Shown: positions 8,197 through 20,116, numbered from the stretch's first letter. The stretch is DNA of 64,000 nt from Candidatus Competibacter phosphatis (GCF_012939995.1 NZ_SPMZ01000011.1:63662-127661), one strand, 5' to 3'. Numbers and translations: made by a program. Notes: generated from the letters alone by a model not told the origin.

Positions 8197-9306
8197 ATGA
8201 TGAAACAGGCAACCGAGCCCGTATTCGAAACCAACGATCAGCGTTGGAACGCCCTGGTCCAACGCAATCGACAGGCTGACGGCGTGTTCTTCTACGCCGT
8301 GAAAACCACCGGCGTGTACTGCCGTCCCCACTGTTCCGCTCGCCGGCCGAACCGACACAACGTCGAGTTTTTCCTGACTTGTGCCGATGCCGAGCACGCC
8401 GGCTATCGAGCGTGCCGGCGCTGCCATCCGCAACAGCTATCGAACCCCTCGCCGATACCCGAAACGATGGCGCGGGCATGCCGGATCATCGAGGAAGCCG
8501 AGGAATCGCTGCCTTTGGCGGCATTGGCCGCGACGGTGGGCTTCAGTCCGTTCCACTTCCAGCGGCTCTTCAAGGAAACTGTCGGCGTTACCCCCAAGGC
8601 TTATGCCATGGCGCACAGGACACGACGATTTCAAGAAAGCCTGCGCGAAGAGCGGAGCGTTACCCAAGCCATGTACGAAGCCGGCTTCGAGTCCAGCAGC
8701 CGCTGCTACGAAAACGCCGCCGGCCATCTCGGCATGACCCCCGCTGAGTACGGCAAGGGTGGCGTGGGGCAGCGTATTCGCCATGCGATCGTGCAATGTA
8801 ATCTCGGCTGGATGTTGGTGGCGGCCACGGAACGGGGCATCTGCGCCATCGAATTCGACGATAGTCCCGAGCGGTTGCGAGAGCGACTCGCCGCGCGCTT
8901 TCCCGCCGCCGAACTGCGAGGCAATGATTCCGAACTGACCGAGTGGATGGAACGAGTGCTGGCCGCTCTCGACGAGCAGGGTTGCGCACTCGATCTGCCG
9001 CTCGACATTCGAGGCACGGCGTTTCAGTGGCGCGTGTGGCAGGCGCTGCAAGCGATTCCGGCCGGTTCGACCGCCAGCTATGCCGACATCGCCCGGACGA
9101 TCGGCAAGCCTTCGGCGGCGCGCGCCGTGGCCCGAGCCTGTGCTTCGAATCCGGTCGCCGTGCTCATCCCCTGCCATCGCATCGTGCGAGGCGACGGCGG
9201 TCTGGGCGGCTACCGCTGGGATCTCCGGCGCAAGCAAGCGCTGCTGGATCGCGAGGCCGCGCGGCCAGACGCGTCGGCGGATTTCCAGCCGGAGACGGTT
9301 TCCTGA
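8197..9306 (+). CDS. ada: Bifunctional Ada: methylphosphotriester/O6-methylguanine-DNA methyltransferase and activator
   Basis: About 369 residues in three parts. The N-terminal Ada zinc domain has the four-Cys pattern GVYCRPHC ... ACRRC (C42 and C46, then C69/C72 region), where the first Cys takes methyl groups from phosphotriesters. An AraC-type helix-turn-helix pair follows (about 95-180). The C-terminal MGMT domain has the active-site motif IPCHRIV with Cys326 and the trailing GGLGGYRW. Ada repairs alkylated DNA and, once methylated, activates its regulon. The ATG at 8197 or the overlapping one at 8200 fits the AGGAG at 8189-8193 (8200 has the better spacing). The frame stays open further upstream, but that extension is AT-rich and unlike Ada. 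Confidence 0.95.
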   Translation: MMKQATEPVFETNDQRWNALVQRNRQADGVFFYAVKTTGVYCRPHCSARRPNRHNVEFFLTCADAEHAGYRACRRCHPQQLSNPSPIPETMARACRIIEEAEESLPLAALAATVGFSPFHFQRLFKETVGVTPKAYAMAHRTRRFQESLREERSVTQAMYEAGFESSSRCYENAAGHLGMTPAEYGKGGVGQRIRHAIVQCNLGWMLVAATERGICAIEFDDSPERLRERLAARFPAAELRGNDSELTEWMERVLAALDEQGCALDLPLDIRGTAFQWRVWQALQAIPAGSTASYADIARTIGKPSAARAVARACASNPVAVLIPCHRIVRGDGGLGGYRWDLRRKQALLDREAARPDASADFQPETVS

Positions 9307-9334
9307 TTTCCACCTTCATCCAGGAGAATGTGGC

Positions 9335-10117
9335 ATGAACGATGTCGTTCTGGTGACGAGGCACGATGCCATCGCCCAACTGACCCTGAACCGGCCGAAG
9401 TCCTATAACGCCTTGAATATCGAGACCGCGCAGGCGCTGACCCGAGCCTTGCTGGATTTCGGAGCCGACCCGGCAATTCACGGTGTCGTCATCACCGGCA
9501 GCGGCGCGGCCTTTTCGGCGGGCGGCGACATCAAGTTCGTGCTGGCCCATCCGCACGGACCGGCGGCAGCGTTCCACGAGCTGGCCACCCATGTCCATGT
9601 CTGTGTGACCGAAATCCGCCGGCTGCGCAAGCCGGTGATCGCCGCCCTCAACGGGGTGGCGGCCGGTGGCGGTTTTTCCCTGGCGCTGGCCTGCGATTTC
9701 CGGGTCATGGCGGAATCGGCGCGGCTCAAACAGGGCTTCACCAGTAACGCTCTTTGTATCGACGCCGGCGGCACCTTCACCCTGCCGCGACTGGTCGGGT
9801 TGGCCCGCGCCCTGGAAATCGCCGCCTTCGATGAGCCGATTGCCGCCGAACAGGCTCTGGCCTGGGGATTGGTCACCCGAGTGGTTCCAGACTCGCAACT
9901 GCTGGATGTCGCGCTGGATATGGCGCGAACCCTTGCCCAGAAGTCCCTGCACACCTTCGGCCACGTCAAGACCCTGCTGACCGATGCCTTCGATAGCTCT
10001 TGGGAAGCGCAATTGGAACGCGAGCGGCGCGGATTGGCCGCCTGCGCCGGCCATGCCGATGGGCTGGAAGGTCTGCACGCCTTCGTGGAGAAACGCCCGC
10101 CGCGCTACAACCGTTGA
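9335..10117 (+). CDS. Enoyl-CoA hydratase/isomerase family protein
   Basis: 260 residues, normal for the crotonase superfamily. The oxyanion-hole segments are visible: SGAAFSAGGDIKFV (about 50-65) and the glycine-rich VAAGGGFSLALACDFRV (about 107-123). Crotonases act on acyl-CoA thioesters; the Glu pair of classical hydratases is not clearly placed, and GFTSNALCIDAGGTF occupies the active-site loop, so isomerase or another acyl-CoA activity is possible. AGGAG precedes the ATG. It lies 28 bp before edd and about the same distance after ada, so it may be co-transcribed with either. Family certain; substrate unknown. Confidence 0.85.
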   Translation: MNDVVLVTRHDAIAQLTLNRPKSYNALNIETAQALTRALLDFGADPAIHGVVITGSGAAFSAGGDIKFVLAHPHGPAAAFHELATHVHVCVTEIRRLRKPVIAALNGVAAGGGFSLALACDFRVMAESARLKQGFTSNALCIDAGGTFTLPRLVGLARALEIAAFDEPIAAEQALAWGLVTRVVPDSQLLDVALDMARTLAQKSLHTFGHVKTLLTDAFDSSWEAQLERERRGLAACAGHADGLEGLHAFVEKRPPRYNR

Positions 10118-10144
10118 CGAGCCTGGGTTGGCGGGCTTGTGATC

Positions 10145-11988
<1,844 letters not shown>

Positions 11989-11992
<4 letters not shown>

Positions 11993-12657
11993 ACATCCTG
12001 GAGGTCATGCGCGTTGGGCCGGTGATTCCGGTCCTCGTCATTGAGGATCTGGCTCAAGCGGTGCCTTTGGCCCAAGCGCTGGTCGCCGGTGGCGTGCGGG
12101 TGTTGGAGGTGACTCTGCGCACTTCTGTGGCGCTGGCGGCGATTCGGGCCATCGCCCGCGAAGTGCCGGAGGTCATCGTCGGGGTGGGTACCCTGATTCG
12201 GCCCGAAGATTTTACCGAGGCGCGGGATGCCGGCGCCCGCTTCGGGGTCAGCCCCGGTCTGACGCCGGCGTTGATCGCTGCAGCACGGGATAGCGACCTG
12301 CCGTTGCTACCGGGAGTGATGACCCCATCCGAGGTCATGACCGCCCGCGCGGCCGGATTCCATCAACTGAAGTTGTTCCCGGCGCAACCGGCGGGTGGCA
12401 TCGATCTGTTGAAAGCGCTGGCCGGACCGTTCCCGGATGTCACCTTCTGCCCGACCGGCGGGATCACGGCGGAAACCGCGCCGGATTATCTGACGCTGCC
12501 CAACGTCGGTTGCGTCGGCGGGTCGTGGCTGACGCCCAAAACCGAGCTGGCGGCGGAGGATTGGAGCGTGATTACGGCGCTGGCCCGACAGGCGGCCGCG
12601 CTGGATCGGCGGAAAGTCACGGGTTTCACGGATTCAAGCCCAGTCACTGGCGCCTGA
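11989..12657 (+). CDS. eda: KDPG aldolase (2-dehydro-3-deoxy-phosphogluconate aldolase)
   Basis: 222 residues; a TIM-barrel class I aldolase that splits KDPG into pyruvate and glyceraldehyde-3-phosphate. The Schiff-base lysine lies in [14 protein letters not shown], the phosphate-binding loop in [13 protein letters not shown], and the N-terminal Glu in [12 protein letters not shown]. The ATG overlaps the edd stop (ATGA), so Edd and Eda are made together. With transaldolase at 17 kb this gives the window a route from gluconate-6-phosphate to triose and pentose phosphates. Confidence 0.97.
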
Positions 12658-12669
12658 ACTCGTCACCGT

Positions 12670-13431
12670 TCACCGACACTCGCCCACCGACCCCGGCCGA
12701 CAGCGCCGCCGATCCACCCAGATCGTGCTGTCCAGCTTGGCGTCGGTGAAACGGGCGCCGTCGATGCGAGCGTCGGCCAGCGTTGCCGTTCCCAAATCGG
12801 TACCGGTGAAGTCGGCGTCCAGCAGGTTCGCCCCGTCCAGCTTGACGCCCTGGAGCCTGGCCCCGGTCAGCACCGCATCCTCCAGTATCGCCCGGCTCAG
12901 CGCCGCATCCGCCAGCACCGCGTTCGCCAGTTTGGCGCCAGTCAAATTCGCCTGCGTCAGCGTAGCCTTGCTCAGGTTCGCTCCCGTCAGATTGGCCCCG
13001 CTCAGGTCGACCTGATACAGCTCCGCGTCGCTCAGGTCGGCTTGGCTCAAATCCGCCCCAGTCAACACCGCCCGATCCAGCCGCGCGCCGCTCATGCTGG
13101 CGCCGACGAACACGGCATGATCCAGTTGCGCCGACACCAGTCGCGTGCCTCGCAACGCCGCCCCGCTGAAATCCGCGTTGCTGAGCACCGCCCGACCCAG
13201 ATCCGCCCCGCTGAGCCGCGCGCCGGCCAGCTTGGCGTTGGTCAGATTGCTGCGGGTCAGCACCGCTTCGCGTAGGTCCGCGCCGGTCAGATTCGCGCCC
13301 TGCTTGTCGCAATACAACCAGTTGACGCGCCGGCCGGGCGGGTCGTCGCAAGCGGCCCAGGCGGGCGAATGCGGCAGCGCCAGCAGACACAGCAGCGGCA
13401 GCAGGGCACGGGAACGGTCGCGAATGGTCAC
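12670..13431 (-). CDS. Exported pentapeptide-repeat protein
   Basis: 253 residues. A Sec signal peptide (about 1-27, ending SPAWA) is followed by roughly 35 tandem pentapeptides of the A(D/N)LXX type from about residue 45 to 240, predicted to form a right-handed quadrilateral beta-helix. Two Cys pairs lie outside the repeats (C28/C41 near the start, C-terminal RRRC). Most such proteins have no known function; the gyrase-protecting members are cytoplasmic, which a signal peptide argues against here. It converges on eda with 12 bp between stops and lies 10 bp from the lon stop on the same strand side. No other function can be read from it. Confidence 0.85.
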   Translation of the reverse strand: MTIRDRSRALLPLLCLLALPHSPAWAACDDPPGRRVNWLYCDKQGANLTGADLREAVLTRSNLTNAKLAGARLSGADLGRAVLSNADFSGAALRGTRLVSAQLDHAVFVGASMSGARLDRAVLTGADLSQADLSDAELYQVDLSGANLTGANLSKATLTQANLTGAKLANAVLADAALSRAILEDAVLTGARLQGVKLDGANLLDADFTGTDLGTATLADARIDGARFTDAKLDSTIWVDRRRCRPGSVGECR

Positions 13432-13441
13432 GATAAACCTC

Positions 13442-15871
13442 TCAGCTTGCGGGTTGTGGCGCGAACACCAAATCCACCACCTGCCGCAGATATTCCACGA
13501 AGTGCAGAGTCAATCCTTCCTTGATGTGATCCGGCAATTCTTCGGCATCGCCTCGGCAGCCTTCCGGCAGGATGATCTCGAACAGACCCGCCCGGCGGGC
13601 GGCGATGACCTTCTCACGGATGCCGCCCACCGGCAACACCAGTCCGGTCAAGGTCAGTTCGCCGGTCATGGCCAGCGGCCGGCTGGGCTGCTGGCCGCGC
13701 GCCAGCGACAGCAGGGCAGTGGCCATGGTGATGCCAGCGCTGGGTCCGTCCTTGGGCGTGGCGCCTTCCGGCACATGCAGATGCACGAACGCCTCGTCGA
13801 AGAACTTGGGATCGGCCTGATAATCTTCCAGATGGGCGCTGACATAACTGTAGGCGATATTGGCCGATTCCTGCATCACCTCGCCCAACCGGCCGGTCAG
13901 TTTGAAACCGCGATTCTTGGTATGGACCAGGCTGGCCTCGATGTTGAGGGTCGCGCCGCCCAGCGCGGTCCAGGCCAATCCGGTGACCACGCCGACGCCG
14001 GTCATCCGCGTTTCCTGCCGGAACGGCGGTTTGCCCAGATAGCGTTCCAGATCGGGTTTTTCCACCGCGATCGGTCCTTCGGCCTCTCCCTCGACGATCT
14101 TCACCGCGCTCTTGCGCACGATCCGACCGAGCTGCTTTTCCAGATTGCGCACCCCGGCCTCGCGGGCGTAACCCTCGATGATCTGGGTCAGCGCGCCATC
14201 CTCGACCTGGATGCGATCCCGCTCCAAGCCACTGCGCTCCAGCAGCTTCGGCCACAGGTGGTTGCGGGCGATTTGCAGCTTTTCGGCGGTGATGTAGCCG
14301 GACAGGCGGATGGTTTCCATGCGGTCGAGCAGCGGCGCCGGAATGGTGTCGAGCTGGTTAGCCGTGCAGATGAACAATACCTTGGAAAGATCGAACCGCA
14401 CGTCCAGGTAGTGATCCAGAAACTCGGTATTTTGCTCGGGATCGAGCGCTTCCAGCAACGCCGAGGCCGGATCGCCGTGAAACGAGGCGCCGATCTTGTC
14501 GATCTCGTCCAGCATGATCACCGGGTTGGCGGTCTTGGCGTCGCGGATGGCCTGGATGAACTTGCCCGGCAACGCGCCGATGTAGGTCCGGCGGTGGCCC
14601 TTGATTTCGGCCTCGTCGCGCATCCCACCCAAACTCAGGCGGTAGAACTGGCGATCCAGCGCGGCGGCCACCGAACGGCCGATCGAGGTCTTGCCGACCC
14701 CCGGCGGACCGACCAGCAGAATGATCGAACCACCGACCTGACCTTTCAACGCGCCCACCGCCAGGAACTCGACGATGCGATCCTTGACGTCGGCCAGCCC
14801 GTCGTGATCGCGGTCCAGCACCTCGCGGGCGTGCTTGAGGTCGAGATTGTCGGTGGAATACGTTCCCCACGGCAGGTCGGTGATGACGTCCAGATAATTG
14901 CGGGTGACGGCATACTCGGGCGAGCCGGTCTCCAGGATCGACAATTTGTCCAGTTCTTCCTCGATCCGCTTCAGGGCCGCTTCCGGCACCTGCCGGTTTT
15001 CCAGCCGCTCGCGGAAACGGTCCACATCGGCGGTGCGGTCGTCCTTGGCGATGCCGAGTTCCTGCTGGATGGCCTTGAGCTGCTCGCGCAGGAAGAACTT
15101 ACGCTGGTGTTCGCTCATCTTCTCCTCGACCTGCTTGCGGATGCGGGTCTGGAGCTTGGCGACTTCCAGTTCCTTCTTGATCAGCACGATGACTTTCTTC
15201 AGCCGCTCCAGCACCGGCGCGGTGGCCAGAATATCTTGCAACTCGTCCTTGCTGGCCGTGGTCAGGCTAGCGGCGAAATCGGCCAACGGCGACGGATCGT
15301 GAGTGTTGAAGCGGTTGAGGAAGAATTTCAATTCCTCGGAATACAGCGGGTTGAGCGGGATCAACTCCTTGAGGGTGTTGATCACCGCCAACGAATAGGC
15401 CCGCAATTCCTCGACCCCAGCGTCGTCGTCCTCGTTCAGGTACTCGACATGGACGTGATAAGGCGGTTCGCTGGACAGCCATTTGTCGATGCGAAACCGT
15501 TTCAGTCCCTGGGCGATGAATTGCAAACGGCCATCGTTGCGGGCCAGTTGATGCATGCGGGCGACCGTGCCGACCGGGTGGAAATCCTCGGGGCCATGGG
15601 CTTTTTCCGCGCTGTCGGGCTTGACCAGGATCAGCCCGATGACTCGTTGCTCAAGGTTGGCGGCGGCCTCGACGGTGGTCAGCCAGGGATCTTCGTTGAG
15701 CAGCAACGGCAGAGCCTGGGCCGGGAAAAACGGCCGTTCCGATAGCGGCAGCAGATACAGCGTGGGGGGAAGAATATCGGCGGCGGCGACGATGGTGCCG
15801 TTGGCGCTGTTTTCGCCCGGCTCATCATTCTCGCGCACGACTTCGGCTTCGATGGTTTCGTGGTCGGTCAT
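13442..15871 (-). CDS. lon: ATP-dependent protease La
   Basis: 809 residues, full length for LonA. The N-terminal substrate-recognition domain covers about 35-240, followed by a coiled-coil region. The AAA+ module has Walker [12 protein letters not shown] and Walker [12 protein letters not shown], and the C-terminal protease domain has the Ser-Lys dyad (Ser in [13 protein letters not shown], Lys in [11 protein letters not shown]). Lon degrades misfolded and regulatory proteins in the cytoplasm. The ATG at 15871 was chosen because the longer open frame upstream is not Lon-like. Ribosome site is weak (AAAGA). Confidence 0.96.
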   Translation of the reverse strand: MTDHETIEAEVVRENDEPGENSANGTIVAAADILPPTLYLLPLSERPFFPAQALPLLLNEDPWLTTVEAAANLEQRVIGLILVKPDSAEKAHGPEDFHPVGTVARMHQLARNDGRLQFIAQGLKRFRIDKWLSSEPPYHVHVEYLNEDDDAGVEELRAYSLAVINTLKELIPLNPLYSEELKFFLNRFNTHDPSPLADFAASLTTASKDELQDILATAPVLERLKKVIVLIKKELEVAKLQTRIRKQVEEKMSEHQRKFFLREQLKAIQQELGIAKDDRTADVDRFRERLENRQVPEAALKRIEEELDKLSILETGSPEYAVTRNYLDVITDLPWGTYSTDNLDLKHAREVLDRDHDGLADVKDRIVEFLAVGALKGQVGGSIILLVGPPGVGKTSIGRSVAAALDRQFYRLSLGGMRDEAEIKGHRRTYIGALPGKFIQAIRDAKTANPVIMLDEIDKIGASFHGDPASALLEALDPEQNTEFLDHYLDVRFDLSKVLFICTANQLDTIPAPLLDRMETIRLSGYITAEKLQIARNHLWPKLLERSGLERDRIQVEDGALTQIIEGYAREAGVRNLEKQLGRIVRKSAVKIVEGEAEGPIAVEKPDLERYLGKPPFRQETRMTGVGVVTGLAWTALGGATLNIEASLVHTKNRGFKLTGRLGEVMQESANIAYSYVSAHLEDYQADPKFFDEAFVHLHVPEGATPKDGPSAGITMATALLSLARGQQPSRPLAMTGELTLTGLVLPVGGIREKVIAARRAGLFEIILPEGCRGDAEELPDHIKEGLTLHFVEYLRQVVDLVFAPQPAS

Positions 15872-15938
15872 GATCTTTGTACACGCGGCTAAAGGGGATT
15901 GAGCCTTTAGATGCGGGCGAATCGGGAGATTATCAAGG

Positions 15939-16580
15939 TTAGGGCCGGTGGTGGTGGATTTGGTACCCGTCGTGGAATCCGGTCTTGCGCAGCACGATCC
16001 GTCGGAACCAGCCGTTAGCCAGCGCCGGCTGGTCGGACAGCACTTCCAGGTCCGGCGCACGCGCCAGCACCGTCTCGAACACCACGTTGGTGCGGGTGGC
16101 CAGCAAACCCAGCAACGGGCTGATCAATCGCCGCAGCGGCGCTTTCTGTCCCAGCCTCAGGAACTTGTCGAGGATCAGTACCCGGCCGCCGCGCCGCAAG
16201 ACCCGCGCCGCTTCGGTCAACACTCGTTCAGGATGCGGCGTCACCGCCAGAATTAGGTGCAGCACCACTACATCGAACGTGGCATCGCCATACGGCAAGC
16301 GGCGGGCATCACCCACGTCGAGTTGAATATCCAGCTTCAGGGTGGTGGCCTTGCGTCTGGCGCGCGCCAACATCGCCGGCGTCAGATCCAGACCGGTATA
16401 ACGCGGCCCGCGCGGCAGCAGCGGCAGATCCAGACCGCTGCCGACGCCGACCAGCAGCACTTCGGCGTGGGGTCCCTCGGGCAACAGCGCCAGCCCCTGT
16501 CGCCGCGCCGTCGCGGTGAACGGCGCCACGAAAGCATCGTAAATCGGCGCGATCAGGGTATAGCTGTAGCGCAGCGCCAC
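15939..16580 (-). CDS. Class I SAM-dependent methyltransferase, PmtA/UbiE-like
   Basis: 213 residues. Motif I VLLVGVGSGLDLPLL (about 41-55), motif II YTGLDLTPAMLARA, the DVGDARRLPY acidic loop and post-motif VVVLHLILAVTPHPERVL define a Rossmann-fold methyltransferase. A hydrophobic PLLGLLATRTN segment and the C-terminal pattern resemble bacterial phosphatidylethanolamine N-methyltransferases and related lipid methylases. It lies 13 bp downstream of apaG on the same strand. Substrate not determinable from sequence. Confidence 0.85.
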   Translation of the reverse strand: MALRYSYTLIAPIYDAFVAPFTATARRQGLALLPEGPHAEVLLVGVGSGLDLPLLPRGPRYTGLDLTPAMLARARRKATTLKLDIQLDVGDARRLPYGDATFDVVVLHLILAVTPHPERVLTEAARVLRRGGRVLILDKFLRLGQKAPLRRLISPLLGLLATRTNVVFETVLARAPDLEVLSDQPALANGWFRRIVLRKTGFHDGYQIHHHRP

Positions 16581-16593
16581 CCGCCGGGCCTCA

Positions 16594-16978
16594 TCAATGC
16601 AGGGTGCGCGGAATGGACAGCACGAAGGGCGGGATGCTGGCGTCGAAGGTCATGCCGTCGTCGGCCAGCATCTGATAGCTGCCCCGCATGCTGCCGACCG
16701 AGGTCTCCAGGATGGCGCCACTGGTGTATTGAAAACCCTCGCCGGGACGCAGGTAGGGTTGTTCGCCGACCACGCCCTCGCCGCGCACCTCCTCGATCTT
16801 GCCGTTGGCGTCGGTGATGATCCAGTGCCGGTTGAGCAGGCGAGCGGCGACGTTGCCGTGATTCTGGATCACGATGGTATAGGCAAAGACATAGCGATCC
16901 TGTTCGGGATTGGACTGCTCTTCCAGATAAAACGCCTGAGCGGCCACCTGAATGGCGTAATCGGTTTTTTTTCTCCAT
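16594..16978 (-). CDS. apaG: ApaG domain protein; start region carries an A8 frame break
   Basis: The body ([21 protein letters not shown], then the GXGXXG-like [20 protein letters not shown] and SMRGSY) is clearly ApaG, a small fibronectin-III-like protein of unclear role near ksgA/apaH in enterics. The uninterrupted frame can only start at a GTG (16947) that has no ribosome site and would truncate the first strand. An ATG at 16978, preceded by CGGAG, gives the expected start [16 protein letters not shown] if one A is removed from the eight A's (plus-strand T's at 16965-16972). Either the assembly has one extra base or expression needs slippage. Downstream is the methyltransferase. Confidence 0.85.
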
Positions 16979-17012
16979 GGCGGGCGGTTGCTCCGAGGGT
17001 GAGGGAAAAGGT

Positions 17013-18116
17013 TCAGGCCAGCAGGGGACTGGTTTTGACCGTGATGGCCGTCAACAGTGTCTCGAAGGAACGGATAAAGGCGTTGACTCCCTCGATTTCC
17101 AACTGGTCGGTGACGGCACTCAAATCGATCCCCAGTTCCGGCAATTGCGCCAGTTGCGCCAGGGCGGTTTCCACGTCCTGATCCAGGGTTCGGGCAACGG
17201 TGCCATGGTCGCGGAAGGCGTCATAGGTCGCGGGGGGCAAGGTATTGACGGTGTCCGGGCCAATCAGGTTATCCACATAGAGTAGATCGGGGTAGGTTGG
17301 GTTCTTGGTGCTGGTGCTGGCCCACAATAGACGTTGGGGTCGGGCTCCGGCCGCGCGCAGGGCAGCGAAGTGCGCTCCGCCGAAGATGTCCAGGTATTCC
17401 TGATAGGCCAGCTTGGCGTTGGCGTTGGCGATCCGGCCTTGCAATTCCGGCCTCCGTTGCGCCAGCACCGGGTCGAGCGCGGTGTCGAGCCGGCTGACGA
17501 AAAAGCTGGCCACCGAGGCGATCCGATCCAGCGGCAGACCGAGGGCGCGGCGACGCTCCAGACCCCGCAGGTAAGCTTCGGCCACCGAGACGTAGCGTTC
17601 CACCGAAAACAGCAAGGTGACGTTGACGTTGACCCCTTCGGTGATCAGTCGTTCGACGGCGTGCAGGCCGGGCACGGTCCCCGGCACCTTGATCATGATG
17701 TTCGGCAGGTCCAGCCGGGCGAACAGCTCACACGCTTCCCGCACCGTGCCGTCCACGTCGTGGGCCAGATCTGGCGATACCTCCAGGCTGACCATGCCGT
17801 CCACGCCATCGGTCGCGTCGTAGGTCGGACGCAGCGCGGTGGCGGCGGCGCGGATGTCGTCGATGGCCAGGGTGAAGAATAACTCGCGACTGGATTGTTG
17901 CGGGTTGCGTTTCAGCTCCCGGCGCAGCGCGGCGTCGTAGTCGCCGCTGGCAATGGCTTTCTCGAAAATGGTCGGGTTGGAGGTGAGGCCGCGCAGATCG
18001 TCTTCGGCGATCAATCGCGCCAGCATACCGGAGGTCAGCATGGAGCGCTGGATGTGGTCGTACCACACGCTCTGGCCAGAAGCGTTGAGCCGGCGCAAGG
18101 GATTGGCATCGGGCAT
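17013..18116 (-). CDS. tal: Transaldolase
   Basis: 367 residues. Transfers a dihydroxyacetone unit between sedoheptulose-7-phosphate and glyceraldehyde-3-phosphate in the non-oxidative pentose phosphate pathway. Seen: [15 protein letters not shown] near the N-terminus, [18 protein letters not shown] with the Schiff-base Lys region, [15 protein letters not shown] and [18 protein letters not shown]. The length and GLTSNP start match the long (about 370-residue) bacterial transaldolase subfamily. The ATG at 18116 has GAGGAC upstream; the open frame extends further but without similarity. Confidence 0.95.
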   Translation of the reverse strand: MPDANPLRRLNASGQSVWYDHIQRSMLTSGMLARLIAEDDLRGLTSNPTIFEKAIASGDYDAALRRELKRNPQQSSRELFFTLAIDDIRAAATALRPTYDATDGVDGMVSLEVSPDLAHDVDGTVREACELFARLDLPNIMIKVPGTVPGLHAVERLITEGVNVNVTLLFSVERYVSVAEAYLRGLERRRALGLPLDRIASVASFFVSRLDTALDPVLAQRRPELQGRIANANAKLAYQEYLDIFGGAHFAALRAAGARPQRLLWASTSTKNPTYPDLLYVDNLIGPDTVNTLPPATYDAFRDHGTVARTLDQDVETALAQLAQLPELGIDLSAVTDQLEIEGVNAFIRSFETLLTAITVKTSPLLA

Positions 18117-18485
18117 GGCGACTGTCCTCGGGCGGCGAGAAAAATGATTTGGAAGTGCTGGTAATTGTAGCAACTCCCGAGGTGATTCCGCTGCCATGGA
18201 ATCTCCACGGCAGCGGATGCCGTGGCCGTATCGTTCGTCCATGAGAACTTATCCATGAGAAGTTTTGGCGCTACCGGCAAATGACACGGCAAAGTGTCAC
18301 TTTCGGAGGCGATCAAACGGGGAAGCGTGTTTCTTTAGCTCTTGTTTCTGGCTGGTTTTTCTTAATAATAATGGATTGTATTGTGACGACTGGGTTTGCC
18401 ATGATTATATTATGGGAGAGTTTATCAGATAGGGTGCTGGAGCGCTGCTCGCCAAATTATACATAAACAAGGAATACTGAGAATC
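18117..18485. other. Intergenic region, AT-rich, with a small palindrome
   Basis: 369 bp between divergent tal and mrr. GC content drops from about 18.3 kb. It holds TGACAC-N6-GTGTCA (18282-18299), a 6-bp perfect palindrome that could be an operator, and a short direct repeat of CCATGAGAA (about 18239-18263). A 61-codon frame at 18281 encodes a hydrophobic stretch but has no ribosome site. No convincing promoter pair was identified. Confidence 0.4.
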
Positions 18486-19410
18486 GTGTCAATACCTGAC
18501 TATCAGACACTTATGTTGCCTGTTCTAAAATTGGCAGCCGATGAGAAAGAGCACAAATTTAGCCAGGCTGTTGAGGAATTAGCAGATGAATTTAATCTTT
18601 CAAAAGAAGAAAGAAATGAACTTCTTCCGAGCGGGAGTCAAGCCGTTTTTAATAATCGTGTTGGCTGGGCTCGCTCCTACCTCAAACAAGCTGGTTTGCT
18701 CAAATCACCAAGGCGAGGATATTTCATCATTGCGCAAAATGGTTTAGATCTTCTGACAACAAACCCATCAGAAATTGATGTATCTGTTCTTGAACAGTAT
18801 CCAGAATTCATCGAATTCAAAAAATCGAAAAAAAAGATAAAGCTGGTAATGAATCACAAGTAGATTCCTCGAATGAAAAAAGAATCAACTCAGACACCGG
18901 AAGATGCCCTCGCATCTGCATACAAAAAGTCTCCGTCTAGCTCTTGAGTCTGAAGTGCTGAGTTCGATCAAGGAAGCATCACCTTCTTTCTTTGAACGTC
19001 TTGTTGTCGATCTCCTTGTAAAAATGGGATATGGCGGTAATAGACAAGATGCTGGAAGAGCTCTAGGAAAAAGCGGAGATGGCGGAATCGATGGTATTAT
19101 TAATGAAGATCGTCTTGGCCTTGATGTCATATATATACAAGCGAAGCGCTGGGAGGGTACGGTTGGTCGTCCCGAAATCCAAAAATTCGCTGGTGCATTG
19201 CAAGGACAGCGTGCTCGAAAAGGCGTATTCATTACAACCTCATCTTTTACCAAAGAGGCAAAAGAGTATGCTTCATTTATAGAATCAAAGATCATCCTAA
19301 TTGATGGCGAGTATTTATCAAGGCTGATGGTAGAACACAATGTTGGGGTTTCTACAGTTGGTCAGTATGAAGTCAAGAAATTGGATTCTGACTATTTTGA
19401 TAACGAGTAA
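18486..19410 (+). pseudogene. mrr: Type IV restriction endonuclease Mrr, interrupted by homopolymer frame shifts
   Basis: The GTG frame from 18486 gives the Mrr N-terminal winged-helix domain (about residues 1-105, RVGWARSYLKQAGLLKSP). The catalytic PD-(D/E)XK domain is in another frame: FFERLVVDLLVKMGYGG, DGGIDGII and the core IYIQAKRWEG, ending at 19410. Between them the Mrr linker can be rebuilt only by adding one A to the A8 at 18828-18835 and removing one A each from 18876-18881 and 18924-18928. As given, translation stops at 18861. Mrr cuts DNA with foreign methylation. All three breaks are in A-runs, so this may be a decayed gene or an assembly artefact. Low GC suggests transfer. Confidence 0.85.
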
Positions 19411-19571
19411 TGCGTAATAAGGCAATCAAGTCGCTCGTTTCACTCACTCGAACGAACGCTTCGCAGCGTTGCTGCTACGCGCTGCTTATAGTAGCGTTTT
19501 CGCATGCTCCCGGCATTGCATTGTTCCGTAAAAGCCGCTCTGTATTCAGTGCCGCTGAACTTGGCGTTATC
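19399..19571. repeat. Inverted repeat GATAACG/CGTTATC, weakly attC-like
   Basis: GATAACG at 19399-19405 (inside the last codons of mrr) and CGTTATC at 19565-19571 (just before the GNAT gene) are perfect 7-bp inverted copies. Between them are short hairpins such as AACGCT-TCGC-AGCGTT. Spacing and placement between two accessory genes recall an integron attC site, but inner L boxes are not convincing and no integrase is visible. Another pair, TAATAAGGCA at 19415-19424 and its complement at 20127-20136, brackets the GNAT gene. Confidence 0.25.
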
Positions 19572-19619
19572 ATGGATGCTTCGCACCCGCCTCGTTGGTC
19601 CGTCACGAGCGATTAGCTC

Positions 19620-20096
19620 ATGAAACTTCGGCCCTACAAAAGCTCCGATCTGGAGTCCGTTGCTAATCTATTTACGGCATCGGTTCATGGCTTGGCTATC
19701 GGCCACTACGATGCCACGCAACGGGCCGCGTGGGCTCCGCAACCTCCAGATCTGAGTGAGTGGAACGAGCGACTGAATGGGCTGCATACCGTTGTTGCGG
19801 AAGACAATGACAATGAGCTCGCTGGATTTCTTTCTTATGCAATGAATGGCTATATCGGCCTCTTGTATGTATCGCCCCGCTACCCACGTCGCGGAGTAGC
19901 ATCCTTGCTCTATCGCGAGATCGAATCCGCGCTATTGCTCGCGGGTGTCGAAGTGCTATTCACCGAAGCGAGTGTGATGGCTCGCCCATTCTTTCATCGC
20001 CAAGGCTTTCTGATCGCGGAAGAGCAAATTGTTAGCCGTCGTGGCATGACCTTCAAGCGATACGCCATGCGCAAATCAATCAAGGCCGGCAGATGA
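19620..20096 (+). CDS. GNAT-family N-acetyltransferase
   Basis: 158 residues, typical size. The acetyl-CoA loop lies at about 82-93 (LYVSPRYPRRGVASLLY, an R-x-x-G-x-A-like site), preceded by the beta-bulge strand GFLSYAMNGYIG and followed by ASVMARPFFHRQGF, the usual C-terminal strand pair. It transfers acetyl groups from acetyl-CoA to an unknown amine; the YafP-like architecture gives no substrate. It stands alone beside mrr in the lower-GC patch and its 5' end is partly duplicated downstream, signs of an acquired gene. Confidence 0.88.
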   Translation: MKLRPYKSSDLESVANLFTASVHGLAIGHYDATQRAAWAPQPPDLSEWNERLNGLHTVVAEDNDNELAGFLSYAMNGYIGLLYVSPRYPRRGVASLLYREIESALLLAGVEVLFTEASVMARPFFHRQGFLIAEEQIVSRRGMTFKRYAMRKSIKAGR

Positions 20097-20116
20097 TCCT
20101 GGGCCTCGCGTCGAGC

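Noticed and set aside
13145-15745. Very long plus-strand open frame (866 codons) opposite lon
   Set aside because: It is the complement of lon. Its product is low-complexity Gln/Gly/His-rich and shows no family pattern, while lon is unambiguous.
18281-18466. 61-codon hydrophobic frame that could be a small membrane protein
   Set aside because: No ribosome site, overlaps a palindrome and likely promoter DNA; no supporting context.
19410-19616. 68-codon frame between mrr and GNAT
   Set aside because: Lies inside the repeat-rich gap, with hairpins rather than coding signals.
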